Positions 32,669 through 45,070 of a stretch of 64,000 nt of DNA are shown in pieces. The stretch is from Isoetes taiwanensis. Taxonomy: Eukaryota > Streptophyta > Lycopodiopsida > Isoetales > Isoetaceae. Both the position numbers and the translations under genes were made by a program. The first letter of the stretch is position 1, and every line of letters begins with the position of its first letter. Under the pieces are notes generated by a model, which saw nothing but the letters and a program-made list of their open reading frames with translations, was not told where the DNA came from and ran no database searches. The DNA lies in NCBI GenBank assembly GCA_021234155.1, contig JAJEKV010000064.1:7378001-7442000 (forward strand). The letters are read 5' to 3'.

Positions 32669-34900
32669 CTAGTAAAAAATAACCATGTTTCTTCGTATGT
32701 TTTTGCAAGAAAGCCACACAACCTACATAGGGGACCTTTATATATGTTCCTTGTCATATCTTGAACCATTTGGAAGGCTTATTTGGAGAAATGTAGCGTG
32801 TTCTCTACAAAGCTGAGAAAGACGCATCAAATGTCATATGGTTTAATTTTTTATTCTTATACTTAAACTTCACAATCTTCATTTTCATTCATCAATAAAC
32901 ATCACTAGCTAGTAAATAGTGAGTTTTTAGCCTATAATTTTGGAATTAACTCAAATTTTTAACATCTAATGTGTTAATCCTATGGTTGTACATCATCTTT
33001 AAATCTAGTTAATTGCATGGTTAAACCCTAATTACACTATATGCAAGTTGATAGAGTAATTTTCTATGTAGATACAAGAAGAGGGCATCATTCCTTACCA
33101 TCGCAATACTTACAGGTGATGATTTTGGAGCATTTTAACATATAATTTTGTCCTAAATTCTGTATAGGAAATTCTCTTAGATTTTGAAGTTGATATAATT
33201 TATGAACACTTCTAAAAAACATAAGATTGTACTTCATATAGTTAAAAACCCATGGCCACAAGAACTAAGCTAAAACTTGTCATAATAAGAGAGAACTAAT
33301 TCCTAAACCGTAAGCATCGTTTTTGAACAAAATAGGGTTTGCCGGCTTCCACGGATGTTAGATGATAGCAACCAAAGCTGAAAACATATAAATCAATGTG
33401 TTCTATCATAAATAGACAAATACTTCCAATTTTAGCAAGGTTTAGACATGTTTATGCTAGGAAAACCCAAGAATGCAGTTCTGGACTGTTGCAAAAACTG
33501 TCAAATTCTCTAATATTTGAACAATCACTACAACATATAGGTGGAGTTCATTGGTCTTGAAATTCTCAAAGATCATTAAAAATCAAGTAAAGATTGATAT
33601 GGTGGCGATATATCGCAAAATTGAAACTTCTATTCTCAGATATATTGGTTTAAGTGGCAATGGATCAACGGGACCAATTCTGTCCATGGACTAGGAATAG
33701 TCCCGGGGACCACTCTAGTGTTAAGCCCCCGGGATCACCTTTATGGGTCGCTTAACTTCCAGTGATTCAATGGGATCACAAACATCGTGCTAGCAATTCT
33801 CTCGGGTATGGATCCAAAATAAGGATACCTTACCACTCCTTATTTCCAACGTTTTACACTTCTACCCGGACTCTCATATATATTCCATGTGGCTATCCTT
33901 GATAGACAAGGTCACTTAGCTAGTCAAGGATTACAAAATGGTTTTCCTTCTTGTAACAATGTCGTCTTGACATTCCCTATGTACTCATGGGATAATATTC
34001 CGCTTAGTCATCACCCTCTAGTCAAACTTTACCTAGCTAAGCTTCCTAGGCGCAGACGTTATGACTGCCCCCACAGTTCTCTATGGAGCTATATCAGCTT
34101 CCATATCACCAAATCGATTGCTTTTCCATAGGTCATGCTTAATTCACACCTAGGTTAAAACCTCAAGATCTCGTTGTTTTATACAATGTACCTTGTTTCA
34201 GCAAACTCGCACTTTTATTTTCTAACAATGCAATTTACTCGACGTTTCACTCTTTATAGTTCTCACTGTGAGATAGCACTTGCGTATAAACTATTTTTAT
34301 CAACACATGCTAACATTCATGAATCCTCTCAGACTTATGAATTGCACATTGCACATCATTTTCAACTTTGATTTTTAAGAAAGAAAGAAAGAAAGAAGAA
34401 TGATTTTTAATTATTCATTTATTTTGGGATTATGTCTATTCCAAAATCGCGCCACATAAGCATTATTTTCAGTGCATTTAGGGTTTTTAATTCCATTTTT
34501 TGCATTTAAAAAACTGTAGTGTATGTTGTATATTTTGTTATGTTTTTCACATTTGCGTTAAACAAGGCAAGGGAAAGACCTATTTGCTTGAACTTAACAT
34601 CAACAAAATATAGCATTACAACAACAAATATACTTGAAATAACAATTTATATATTGACATTACGAAGAAAATAATCACTTATTTAATGAAATCAAGCAAA
34701 TATTAGAATATGTAATACATAAAATCACTCCAATATATAAATATATTCACATCTTTTTAACAATTCCTTGTGGTATTTTAGCCAAATAAAGCTGCAATAT
34801 CTGTACAATTAATAAAGGTGATGTCCTAAAAAACACTCTAGAAGATAAAATTGTGACAAGACTTGAGGGTTAAATCGCGCTTGGCGCGATTCCACGAGCT
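32669..34900. other. unassigned AT-rich DNA
   Basis: No gene recognised. At 33655-34140 a more balanced stretch contains CCCGGGGACC, CCCCCGGGATC and a GATCCAAAATAAGGA region and may be an LTR or other repeat with no partner here. A (GAAA)n run sits at 34378-34398. Confidence 0.4.
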
Positions 34901-35790
34901 ATAATAGTGCAACAAAGTCACGCTTCTACTGTAGCTGTGGCGTAACTGATGCTTTAGAACGTAGAAAAGTTTGAGACCGTTGTGCAATTGGGAACCCACA
35001 AACTGCCATCCTTTTCAGATCAACTGCAGCTCTAATTCAAGCGCCATCTTCCTCACCAACCTTAGCTCCAATACCTTCCACTGCAATAATACCCTGCTGG
35101 ATTTGCTCCAACCCCTGTCTGAGATAGATGAGCTATGGATGGCAGTTCTAGACTACTCCTTTTTATCTCCTTTTTTTGGAAGTAACAGAGACCAACTAAT
35201 TCCTTCTGTAGTCATCATCAGCAGAAGCATCAATACCAGATTGTTGAAACTATTATATATGCATATGTCTAGCCCTGAACATTCTTCCTTCCTTATACTC
35301 GAGATACAGAAGAGCTGCAGATGCTATAAGACTCAGAAATAGCTGCAAAATCTCTATCTCAGTTACAAATTTCTTGCACTGTGGGTTGAATCCCAGACTA
35401 GAAAGAGAGAATACAAAGGTCCTGAGTGCGGTAACTGCAAGAAATATGACAACTTGAGAAGATTGAATATATTCAGGCCATGAAAAGGCTACCAAAGTCA
35501 CATGAAACAGAGTAATATGACACTTTTGCAGCACCACAACTAGTGTAATACAAAATAAGACCAAAAGGAAACCTTACCAAAGGCTCAAAATCCGACCAGA
35601 AAATAGAGCAGCCAAGTTGCCCCATCTTCAATCTCTGCTGCTTGAATCTGCTCCAAAGCCCCTGTTTCTTCATTTTCTTTAGCACCTGGTGTTACTGTAC
35701 TACCTCCAAACAAGAACATCATCTATAAATTTCGTCTGAAAATGTATAACTATGTAACTTGAAAATCAAATAGACTATGAATCTTATAAC
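34901..35790 (-). other. possible exons of a membrane protein, uncertain
   Basis: On the minus strand about 35250-35500 reads a hydrophobic, plausible protein stretch (ALRTFVFSLSSLGFNPQC, then LQLFLSLIASAALLYLEYKE). It follows a TTTCTTGCAG acceptor-like site. Further right, 35590-35690 follows ACACCAG and has two readable frames, one Glu-rich. The splice phases do not join cleanly, so no gene model is offered. The plus-strand frame at 34971-35342 is the shadow of this region. Confidence 0.2.
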
Positions 35791-38700
35791 CCCATCAAAT
35801 ATGGATTTCTATTCTATTTTGCTCACCTGTGCACCTGTGATTGCCATTGTTGATGTCTGCAATGAGGGCCATATCTACATAGTCTTTCCATATTTTTTGG
35901 GTTGCCCCTAGGGGGGCAAACCCTCGTTTATGTGGGTATGTGGGCATATTCAGTATATATCTTAAGCATATGCCCGGCATATCTTTGGTGGATCGCTAAA
36001 ACCGGTTGCTCCCCCGTAAATGCTCGGTCATACTTTCGGCATTGCTGCTCCTGTCTCTCGCAAGAACCATGGTCGGATTCCTTCCAGCCATTTTGGGCGC
36101 CCATCTCGGTGTCTTTTTTGACATCTAATCGGTTGTTCGGGTGCCTGCATCATTTCCGCTTATGAGCTCTGGCGATTGTTGTTTGGCTATGGCAGAGCTA
36201 GGGAAGCATAACAGGATTTGTTTATGGAGCTTAGAAACTAGAACTTGCCTTCAATTTTCGGCATCAGCTTCTGCTTTAAGGATCATCTTCGGATCAGCAT
36301 TCTGGTAGCGTTTTATTGCAGCGGCCACGAGGACGAGGGGGTCGCGGGGAGATGTTCCAGTGTCTAAATCTACATATACCATTTCCAGGGTATTTCTCGT
36401 TAACAAGAGCCGTTTGAGATTCGATCCTGGAAGAAACCTTATATTCCTTTGTAAGTTCCGTCCTTTTCAGTGCTTAGCAAATTATATTTATTTTCTTTTC
36501 AACCTGTTAGAGTAGTTTCCTAAAGTCATTTGGGCCGGTGGTAATCGAGGCTTTGTATTCATCGGATGAACACGGCAAGCGGTCGCAAGTGCGATGAAGA
36601 TAAAAATGTTAGCGGTCCCCGGTGGCGTTTAAAGTAAGTGATTTACGTGCCTAACCACTTGGCCAAAGGGCTGAATTGTAGTTCACATTTCTAGTTTTTG
36701 TGCATCTTGCAATAAAGTCCTCATAAAGTGTTCGATTTTCAGTTTCAAACAAGCGCACCTAAGAGTTTGTTTCATGTGTCCTCCAAATGGGGTTCTTCAA
36801 CCAAACGAGGCAATAATTGCAAAAGGTGCTATTTAAGTTCTTTGTAGTCTTGTGCATCATATGTTATGTCATGAAATTAATCATTTTTGTAATTTGCGGT
36901 TGTCAAGTATGTAGAACGACTGAAGGTCCTCAACGAGAAAAAAGTTAAAAGATAAGTTGAGGAATTGTGAGCTTGACGGTGAAAGATGGAGTAGAGTATA
37001 CCCCGAACTGGTATAAACTTGTTTGCACTATTTTAGGATGTAAGCTTTAAGCAATGCTCAATACGATCGGCCTTTAATATTTAAGTTTGATGAGCAAAAG
37101 GAGTTTGTAGGTTGTTGAGCGGGTTCTGCGAGTTGTGTTCTTGGATCGAAGCATGCTTCACCCGTAAGTTTTATTCGTTTGAGAAGAATAACTTGAAAAT
37201 TCGGTCTTGAATTCAGGTTGAAATGCTTGTTTAGGTTGAGTTAGAAAGACACAAGAAACGTCCGGTGAAGGCCGATGCGACTCGAGAGGCCCATAAAATA
37301 CCACAAGAAGAGCGAGAGCCCCAAAGCGGCGAGTTCAAGGATTTGTTATTGATGAATGGGTAATGAAAATGCATCTATTTGACAATACACTTAGTTCGGG
37401 ATTAGCTAGCTAAAATGTTGGTCTTTGTGTTTTAGAAAGAACGGCGAGAGAAATATTTGGCAAAACAAGCGGCCGGAAGGTGGTGAATCTCTAGGTTGAA
37501 GCGAATCATTATCTATGAATGTTCGGGGATGAAGAACGGTTCGAGAAAATGTCCGGATCTTTCTATAATGGCACAAATACATTTTCTATGTTATGGTTAT
37601 CCGATTGGCATTCTTGTATCGGTGTCTAGTGCCAAGCGGTCGAACTATAATATGACTAGAAAGTGAGATAGCACATTCGGTGTATCTACACATTCAAACT
37701 TGGGATTCCTTGTGGTCCGTTCCCAATGTGGACAATCGGGGAGCGATTTCATTTTAAGGGGACTGCCGGAGAACTTGGTACAATCAATCGGGCGCTTGCA
37801 AGGATTTTTTTTCTACTTGTGTGCGGGTGAGTCGTGAGTCTTCGAGGAGGAATGTATGGTACCTGCACAAACAAAGCACTAAGACGCGTCCGTACGCAAT
37901 GCGAAACATGTATTTCTTTGCAACATATAAGAAACATATAAGAAACATATAAGAAAAGTTCTTATTCATACTTTCTTTCCTTGATGGTGCAGAACTGGAA
38001 AATGTTCATGGAGATCTATGACAACCACCTTTGTGGATATGACACGGATTCGAGAAGGACATGAACAGATCCAACAATTCCAAGAAAAGCGCTTAAATGA
38101 CGTTGCCAAATATGTGCGACTTTAGAAGATGAGACCATCCAAACTGCAGCAAATACGTTTGTGTGAATAATCAGAAGAACTAAGCTGTAAGTGTTGGAGC
38201 TTTGAGGGTACTTAAAACAAGGAATCCCGCGCAATGTTTACCTTCTTCGCCAAGGAATTTACAATCAACTTGGTAATCTAAACCGGCATTTAGTTTCCTT
38301 GCATGCAAATTCGAGCAATGTTGCTCTATTTAAATTGCAACTTTATTTAATGAATAAATACGTGAAGAACTAAAATCAAGATGCAAATTTGTCATCACTC
38401 TACCTTTTATAACGCAAAATACCAAATACCAATTGCGCCGAGGACACACTATAATGATTCAATCAAAGCCAAACGAACAGTCAATTTGGCAACTCCCAAG
38501 TGAAAAATAGTGCCACTTAAAGGTTGTTAAGTTTCGTATTTGCATAGTCGCAACAAAATTTGCTAGCACACACAATTGGGTTTGAGAACAATTGAAGTTA
38601 TACTTTGATTGCCGAATGTAAAAATGTCTAGCAAAATTTACATAGTAGGGATAAATAAATATCTAGCACAGTAACTTTGGGCTTGAGAACAATTGAACTT

Positions 38701-38830
38701 TTACTTTGATTGCGGTCTAACAATATTTACAAGTGGTATTAGAAACACGTAATATCTAGTGTAATGACTTGGGGTACATATGCACTTTTATATGCAGATT
38801 CATATGGCTTTGGTTTCTTAATTTGTTTTT
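35791..38830. other. unassigned 3-kb block
   Basis: No frame longer than about 90 codons and no domain is recognised. It contains scattered GTAAGT/GTAAGG and CGGTC(G/C) motifs, and is less AT-rich than its left flank between 36000 and 37800. A charged run (ELERHKKRPVKAD on the plus strand at about 37240) hints at a decayed transposon gene. Confidence 0.25.
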
Positions 38831-39485
38831 TCGTCATGTGGGACTAGTGCGGCTGACCTGAGCTCCAGTATCTCTAAGTCCGGTGTTTGAAAGCTTCAAC
38901 GCTTCATTATAGAGCTTAATTTTGAGGGCCTTCGTGGATTCAATCCCGCAGGAGTTGGCAAATCTGGATAATCTAAAAGGCATGGTCCCAATCTGAAAGG
39001 AAAGGAATTGGGCAGGCTTCAAAATTTTCGCCATGTTCTTGGCTTCATTTTTTCAGAACTCCTTTTTGCATTTGCGGGCTCAGTGGTTCCAAAGCCCAAT
39101 GTTGTGCCGCTATTTTGCTCCCAGCCTCCGCCTCCATACTGCTCCACACAAAAAGGCGACCTTGCATCAGTACTGCGAGATAAAGTGGTGAAGCAGACCG
39201 GTATTTATTCTCTGTTATGTTTTTCGCTTATATCTGTAGCAATTAAGCAGGATCATATACAGATGCCAAAAATCCTTTGTCCTTTGAAGGTACAAAATAT
39301 CTTAAACTTGAGGTCGAGGGGGATAATGCTCACGGAATTCAAGAGCCCAAAACAGATTGTGTCCTTCTTAAAACAGAGTTGTGAGGATTCCAGATTTGTG
39401 CCAGCTCCTATGATTTGGTTGTCTTGTTTTATTATATGTATGTATGACCTCTGTATTTTTGCAAGAGCTTTGAGTGCTTAATATC
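38831..39485 (-). other. possible exon, uncertain
   Basis: On the minus strand a stretch at about 38855-39034 starts after CCTTTCCTTTCAG and ends GAGCTCAG before GTCAGC. In one frame it reads SRFANSCGIESTKALKIKLY. It could be an internal exon. The opposite strand is also open at 39008-39481 (157 codons, product not recognised). The two readings exclude each other, and I cannot choose between them. Confidence 0.2.
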
Positions 39486-40488
39486 AGAATAGTAGAATAT
39501 GATTTTATCGTCCACGGAGACCAACTGGCCTATGGGACCCAAGTACAAAAGAGAGAGAGAGCAGCGAAAGTATTACTAGGATTAAAACCCCCGCCCGAAG
39601 GGTTTTAGGGGAAAAACCTTAGTAGCAATAAGGATCTTTGACATCGCACTGATTATATACATAATCACAAGTACAACGGTGAGGTTAATGCCGGACGGGG
39701 GCATAAGAAGTCCGATATCTATTACCTCCCGGAGGTACGATCCCAACAAGCCTCAGAGGCCGTGCTCATTAGCTCATGCAAGGCGATGGGGGCACAACTA
39801 ACCGAAAGCATACCGAGGCGGATATGCTCGAATGCACGGACAGCCACGGAGGCGTGACTTTCATCCTCAATGGCGCGCTGACAAAGATCGACCGGACTCG
39901 CCCCCTCGCGGCTCCCGAATCCATCTCCTCGTCTCTCAATGCGGAGGTGGTGTGCACTGTCGCGAATGGAAGCAATCACCTGGCGCTTTTTCATGGGTAG
40001 ATGGGTGCCACAGTAGTGGTGTGGGCCCCTCGTGAGCATGGGATTAACCTGGCTTTGTCGATAATTTGCCACCTTGACATGTGATAGGGCCTCACGCATC
40101 CCAAAGCTTGGCCATGAAGCAAGCATCCAAGTCATCGCTTCAAGGCAAGGCGTTCCTTGGTTATGCAGCGGTCCACATGCGGTGTGCCTGCACATTCCAT
40201 AGCGAGAACCACCGAGCTTGCTTGTCTTTCCAAAGGGCTTTGAGTCATTTGCGGGCCCATCGCCCTTGCCAAAGCAAGGTTGGGAAGCGGGCTTCATCCA
40301 TAGCCACCACCTTCCGGAAGTAAATAATGTGGACGTTCAGTATGAGCCCTCAGAATGGAAGGAAGCTTTGTCTCTTGGAGCAAGATCGATATGGGACCGT
40401 GGATTTCACTCCCGGTGCAGGGCCAAGAAAGCTTTACGTACCTGCTCTAGATCGTTCCAAGTGGTGAGGGATATCACGGCCCCACATA

Positions 40489-41500
40489 CGCCCCATAGAG
40501 GAGGACGGTTCAACCAAGGCCACTGAACAAGTGTGCCTGGTGACCCCATGCATATCTGACTACGCCCAGGATTGTTGTTTTGCATTGCATCTGGGGTTTT
40601 CGACTGCGGTGACCCATAACGATGGATGCATCCCGGTGTGTGGTAGTAGAAAACTCAATGCCCAAATACTTATAAAGGTGAGCCACCTCCACTACCCGCC
40701 TGGTAAGTGAATGAGGGAAGGCGTGGGTGCTTAGGGATGATGGGACCAAGAAGACACCCTTGTCTTGGCCAAGTTAACTCTCATGTCGGTGAATTGGCGA
40801 GAAAGTGTCCAAAGCATCCGGTGGCGTTGCATGTCCTCTCAGGGTATATGCGAGCAGGCCAACATCATCAGCATATATATGAGTTGCGGATTATGTGGTG
40901 CATCAACGGCGCCTCCCCAGGTGCTCGGCTAGCCATTCTTCTAGCTGGTCAATGTACAAGCCGAAGAGCGTCGGGGATAGAGGGTCCCCACACTACGCCC
41001 CATAGAGGAGGACCCGGTTCAACCAAAGCCCGAACAAGTGTGCCCGGTGACCCCATGCATCTGGCTCGCCTTGTGATTGTTGTTTTGCATTGCATCTGAG
41101 GGCTTTCCGGCCCTGCAGTGACCAGTAACACGATGGATGCATCCCGGTGTGTGGTAGTAGAAAACTCAATGCCCAAATACTTATAAGACTGAGCCACCTC
41201 CACTACCTGCCCCTGGTAAGTGAATGAGGAAAGACGTGGGTGCCGGGATGATGGGACCAGCAGCACCCTTGTCTTGGCCAAGTTAACTCTCATGTCGGTG
41301 AATTGGGAGAGAAAGTGTCCAAAGCATCCGGTGGCGTTGCATGTCCTCCGGGGTATATGCGAGCAGGCCAACATCATCAACATATATGAGTTGTCGGATT
41401 ATGTGGTGCATCAATTGCGCCTCCCAGGTGCTCGCTAACCATTCTTCTAGCTGGTCAATGTACAAGCCGAAGAGCGTGCCGGGGATAGAGGGCAGCCCTG
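40489..41500 (-). repeat. 507-bp tandem duplication inside the LINE
   Basis: CGCCCCATAGAGGAGGAC at 40489 recurs at 40996, and the following half kilobase matches with indels. The unit runs from the stretch encoding the YKYLGIEF-type block up to the YIDQLEEWL block. The reverse-transcriptase palm is thus present twice; the catalytic box reads YVDD at about 41376 in the right copy, and in the left copy it is shifted by a 2-base insertion. Confidence 0.85.
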
Positions 41501-42480
41501 GCGCACCCTAATGCTACTAACAACGGGCTCCCCGAAGCGATTGTGAGACGACCGGAGCAAGCCTCATTATAGGTTCAGTATATAGCATTCGCAAGTCGAC
41601 GGGGTCCCTAGTCTGTCTCAATCTGTCCCCACAACTTATCCGGAGGCATTGTGTCAAAAGCCTTTGCGAAATCCACAAAGCAACAAGATGCATTCTCAAG
41701 GCCGATCCGGCTATCCTCTATGAGTGTTCGCAGAGTGAAGATATGGTCAATAGTAGAATGCCTGGGCTGCTTTTACTCACGGCGAGCCAAGACTTCTCCA
41801 TCCTCCGCCCAAAGTGTCAATCGCCGCTCAAGAATCCCGCAAGCAACTTGGCAAAGACGAACCGACCATAATGGTACGATAGTTATCGGGGTGGGGGTCC
41901 CCCCGCTTTGTATATGGGCACAACTCTACCGGTAGTCCAAATGGGGAAGCCTTCTTGCAATGCCCTCGTTGAAGAGTCTTTGGAGAACCGGCACCATTGG
42001 GGCCCGCCCACTTGAGAAGCTCTGCGATACCATCCAAATCTGCGCCGCCTTCCGATTAGCGGCGTTGCGAGGCCCATTATGACATCCCTTCCGAATGACC
42101 GGTGCTAGGCACTGTCATGGAGAATGCTTGGTGCCCGGCTTCCCATTGGGTCATACAACCGCCGCAAGTATCTCACCCATTGTTCGGGGTAATATTTCAC
42201 GTGGTAATGTGCATGCTTACTCAAGACCTTTTCTCGGAAGGCCCTAGGGTGGCGGTCTAGAAGACCAAACATCATTCTTGGTGCTCATAAAGGTACACGG
42301 CTTTCTTGGTCTTGAGGAAGGAGCGGTATTGACGGGACGACTGCTTGGGAGAATGGTGGGGTCCAGCACTTGGCGGAGCCATCGCTTTCAACTCCGACAT
42401 TAGATCATCGAACCAATGATTGCGGGGAAGGTGGTTGCAGCCCCCGTGGATCGTCGAGGCAGTCTCTCCCAAAGCATCCA
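40940..42480 (-). pseudogene. LINE reverse transcriptase (copy 2)
   Basis: YIDQLEEWLA, then LIYVDDVGLLAYTPEDMQ, RVNLAKTRVLLV and YKYLGIEFS are read on the minus strand. Upstream, at about 42300, is YRSFLKTKKA. The usual YADD has become YVDD here, which retroviral enzymes tolerate but LINE enzymes rarely show. Stops and shifts interrupt the frame throughout. Confidence 0.8.
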
Positions 42481-43479
42481 TCCCCTACCCTCGGAAGGAG
42501 CTGGTTAATTTGGGCCGTCTTTGTTGAAGTGTGGGGAGTTGCAGCACTCCCGGCAGCTCATGCTCAAGCATCCTCGCATAGACCGCCGCATGATCATAGT
42601 CCAGACGCAACCGTGGTACATGGGGTGTTGGGGCAATGGGTGCTCGGTTGGCTTTGCCAATCTATCCGCAAGAACAGGGGTGATGGTGAGTCTACTTCGC
42701 CGTCCGGCCACCGTCCCGACAGCGGGCAGTGATCAAGTGTAGGCATTGCTCGTCCGCTAGCACGTAATCCACCACACCTGGTGCCGCCCCCTGGTTCTCC
42801 CCCGTCTACAAGTGAAGCGGCTGGAGGGCGACCACTGTGCCAGCCATTGCAAATGACCGGTCAAAGATATTGCCCGAAAGAAAATTTGCCCGGCCATACC
42901 GTGTCACCGGCGTCATCCGACGCCCTTGGCCAAACCATCTCTGCAAGGGTCCATTTGCAACACATCCTCAGCTAGAGGTGCGAATTTTGGGATCCGCTTT
43001 CGCGTTACAATGCGGCGCATTGAAGTCTCAAGCAACATGACCTTGCCCAATTGTGCATGCTGGCCGTATGTCATCATATAGATCGACATAGGGCTCTGCC
43101 GCCATCCACATCCAAGTGCGTGTGGTAAAAGTTGCTCAAAGCATGTGGGAAGTAGCAAAAGCATACACAAAGAGAGGGCTGCCATCGTTGTTTTCGTACC
43201 CGCATTGTCTGTTGTGCCTGTCGCCTTTACTGTGGGGAGACCGATTGGGCCAAGGGTGCCATGCGGTAATAACACGCAATTCCTCCGTGTCCTCGTTTCG
43301 GTGCACTCATTGAAGGCAGAGGAAGCGCGGTATCACCGCAAATCGGGTAGCTTTCGTGACCGGCATGTTCCCATGTTTCCATGAGGAAGATAAGGTCCAT
43401 GTCCATGGCGGCGGAATTGAGGCTGTCCCCTTACGCCATGGAAAGCCGCGGCAATTCGGGATACCACGCTGAGGCACGA

Positions 43480-44980
43480 TCCCTATTTAGTGGCATGCAT
43501 CGCCACTTCAGGTCCGGTGGTAGTGGTGGTCCCAGGGGGAGCGGAAGATGTGGATGCCTGTGCCGCTGGGGCCCCCTCAGAGGGGACTCGAGGGGCCGGA
43601 GTGCCTGCATCCCTGTTTGGCTGCCTGAATTCGCGCATCCTTCCCCGGACCAGCCCCGCTGCCCCTCCATGTCTGCGGCAGTCCCTGACTTTGGCCAGCT
43701 CGCGCCGAAGTCTCTTGCTGTCTTTGGGGTCAAGTCGGTCCAACGTCTGAGCCGTCCCCTTCAACTTCCGGCCGGCCGCGGGATGGCCACCCGCCCGCAC
43801 GCGCTCTCAACCTGTGAAGATGACCACCCCGGGCGATCGTGGCTGGAATTCCATGACGACTTCGCCTTTCCAATGGTCACAGTCTTTGGGAACATCATCG
43901 GTCAAGATCAGTAATGCAGGTCGGAAGTGAGATGTTCTCCGACTCCTCCGTCAGGCCTCGCACTACCACATTGCGGCTCCTGCGTCTCTGTTCTGAAGTT
44001 AAGGGGCCGCACCAAGTGTTGGTTGAGGTGGGTGAGGCATAGGCTGTGGCCGGCGCCGGGGTGGTGGCGGCCCGGCGTGATCTGATGTGTCCGCAGCATG
44101 TGTTCCAGGTTGACGTCCTGTAGGTTGGTGGGGCGGGGTTGGTGTGTTCTTTCTTTGTGGTTTACGTTTTCCGAGTCCGGAGCTCGGCTCTTGCGGGGCG
44201 TTGTCATGTCTTGCCATCTCCCGCGTGCAATGGCGGAGTTGCTCATGTGCCACCGGCATAGAGGCCCTTGCCTTGCTGGGCGGCGGCGCCCGCTTTTTGT
44301 AGCTCCGATCGTGCTAAATCCTTACTCGAAGAGCACTTTCGGTTACGCCTGGCTAGCTTCCAGCGACTGGAATCCTTGTCTCAAAGTGGCGGCCTCCGCA
44401 ACCTCGGGGAGGGGCGGCTTTGTGCTCCTCGGGCGTGGCCTTAGCCTCCTCAACCTCGGCCTGGATCCGAGGCGGGGTTACGAGTGTCTCTGCTCTACCC
44501 GGTTCACATCTGCGTCCGGCTTCCGCAAGCTGCCAACCACGGTGTCTACGCCCCCTCATATCGCAAGCTCTGGGTATTGCCGTCGTCAAATTGTAGCAAG
44601 TGGATGCTATCATCGCCTGTCGTGACGCGATCCTCCAATTACGTGATTCGCCGGTTTTCGGCACCAAGCGCTGCGCAACATCCGAGATGTTATGTTCTCC
44701 ACCTCTGTCGGGGAGGCACGCAGAAGGCGCACTGTTGGCCTCAACCCTGCGCTGGATGCGGCTCCAAGCATTTGGCGGATTGCCTATGTGCCCCTTTGCC
44801 GGGTCGAGTGGGCCTTGGCTCGGGCCTCCCTCTTCATGGAAGACGTCTCTCCCTCTGCGAGGCCTCTTCCTTGGTGGCCCCGCTTCATGGTCTTCCCGAG
44901 GCTCTGCTGCGTGGGGTCAGCCGGTGGTTGGTGTGTTTGGGCCTTCCGGGATGGGTTGGTGTGGTATGAGGTAGCTCACC
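43480..44980 (-). pseudogene. LINE ORF1-like region
   Basis: Several overlapping minus-strand frames are rich in Pro, Arg, Gly and Ala. Near 43940-43985 the reading RRRSRNVVVRGLTEESENI resembles the RNA-binding (RRM-like) core of LINE ORF1 proteins, which typically read RN(I/V)V(I/V)xGLPE. Glu/Arg-rich pieces at 44350-44660 could be coiled coil. The assignment rests on position directly upstream of the endonuclease and on that one motif. Confidence 0.5.
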
Positions 44981-45070
44981 AACCAAGTGTGGGGTCCACC
45001 TGCGGACTGTAATCTGTGGCCATGACTTGGGGTATGACTTGGGCGACGACTCCTGGATATCTGGTGTGTA

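Larger units (their letters stand above)
39486..44980 (-). mobile_element. long LINE, minus strand, with ORF1 part and internal duplication
   Basis: Same family as the LINE at 16.1-19.7 kb. The 3' end is at the left (GTCTCCGTGGACGATAAAA and a TATTC-like tail). Order going upstream: C-terminal region, reverse transcriptase, endonuclease (MDLIFLMETW at about 43390), then a GC-rich ORF1 part to about 44980. A 507-bp tandem duplication lies inside the reverse transcriptase region. All frames are broken. The GC-rich coding strand contrasts sharply with the AT-rich surroundings. Confidence 0.85.

Noticed and set aside
40081-40526. Plus-strand open frames of 80-102 codons
   Set aside because: Shadows of the GC-rich minus-strand LINE coding region.
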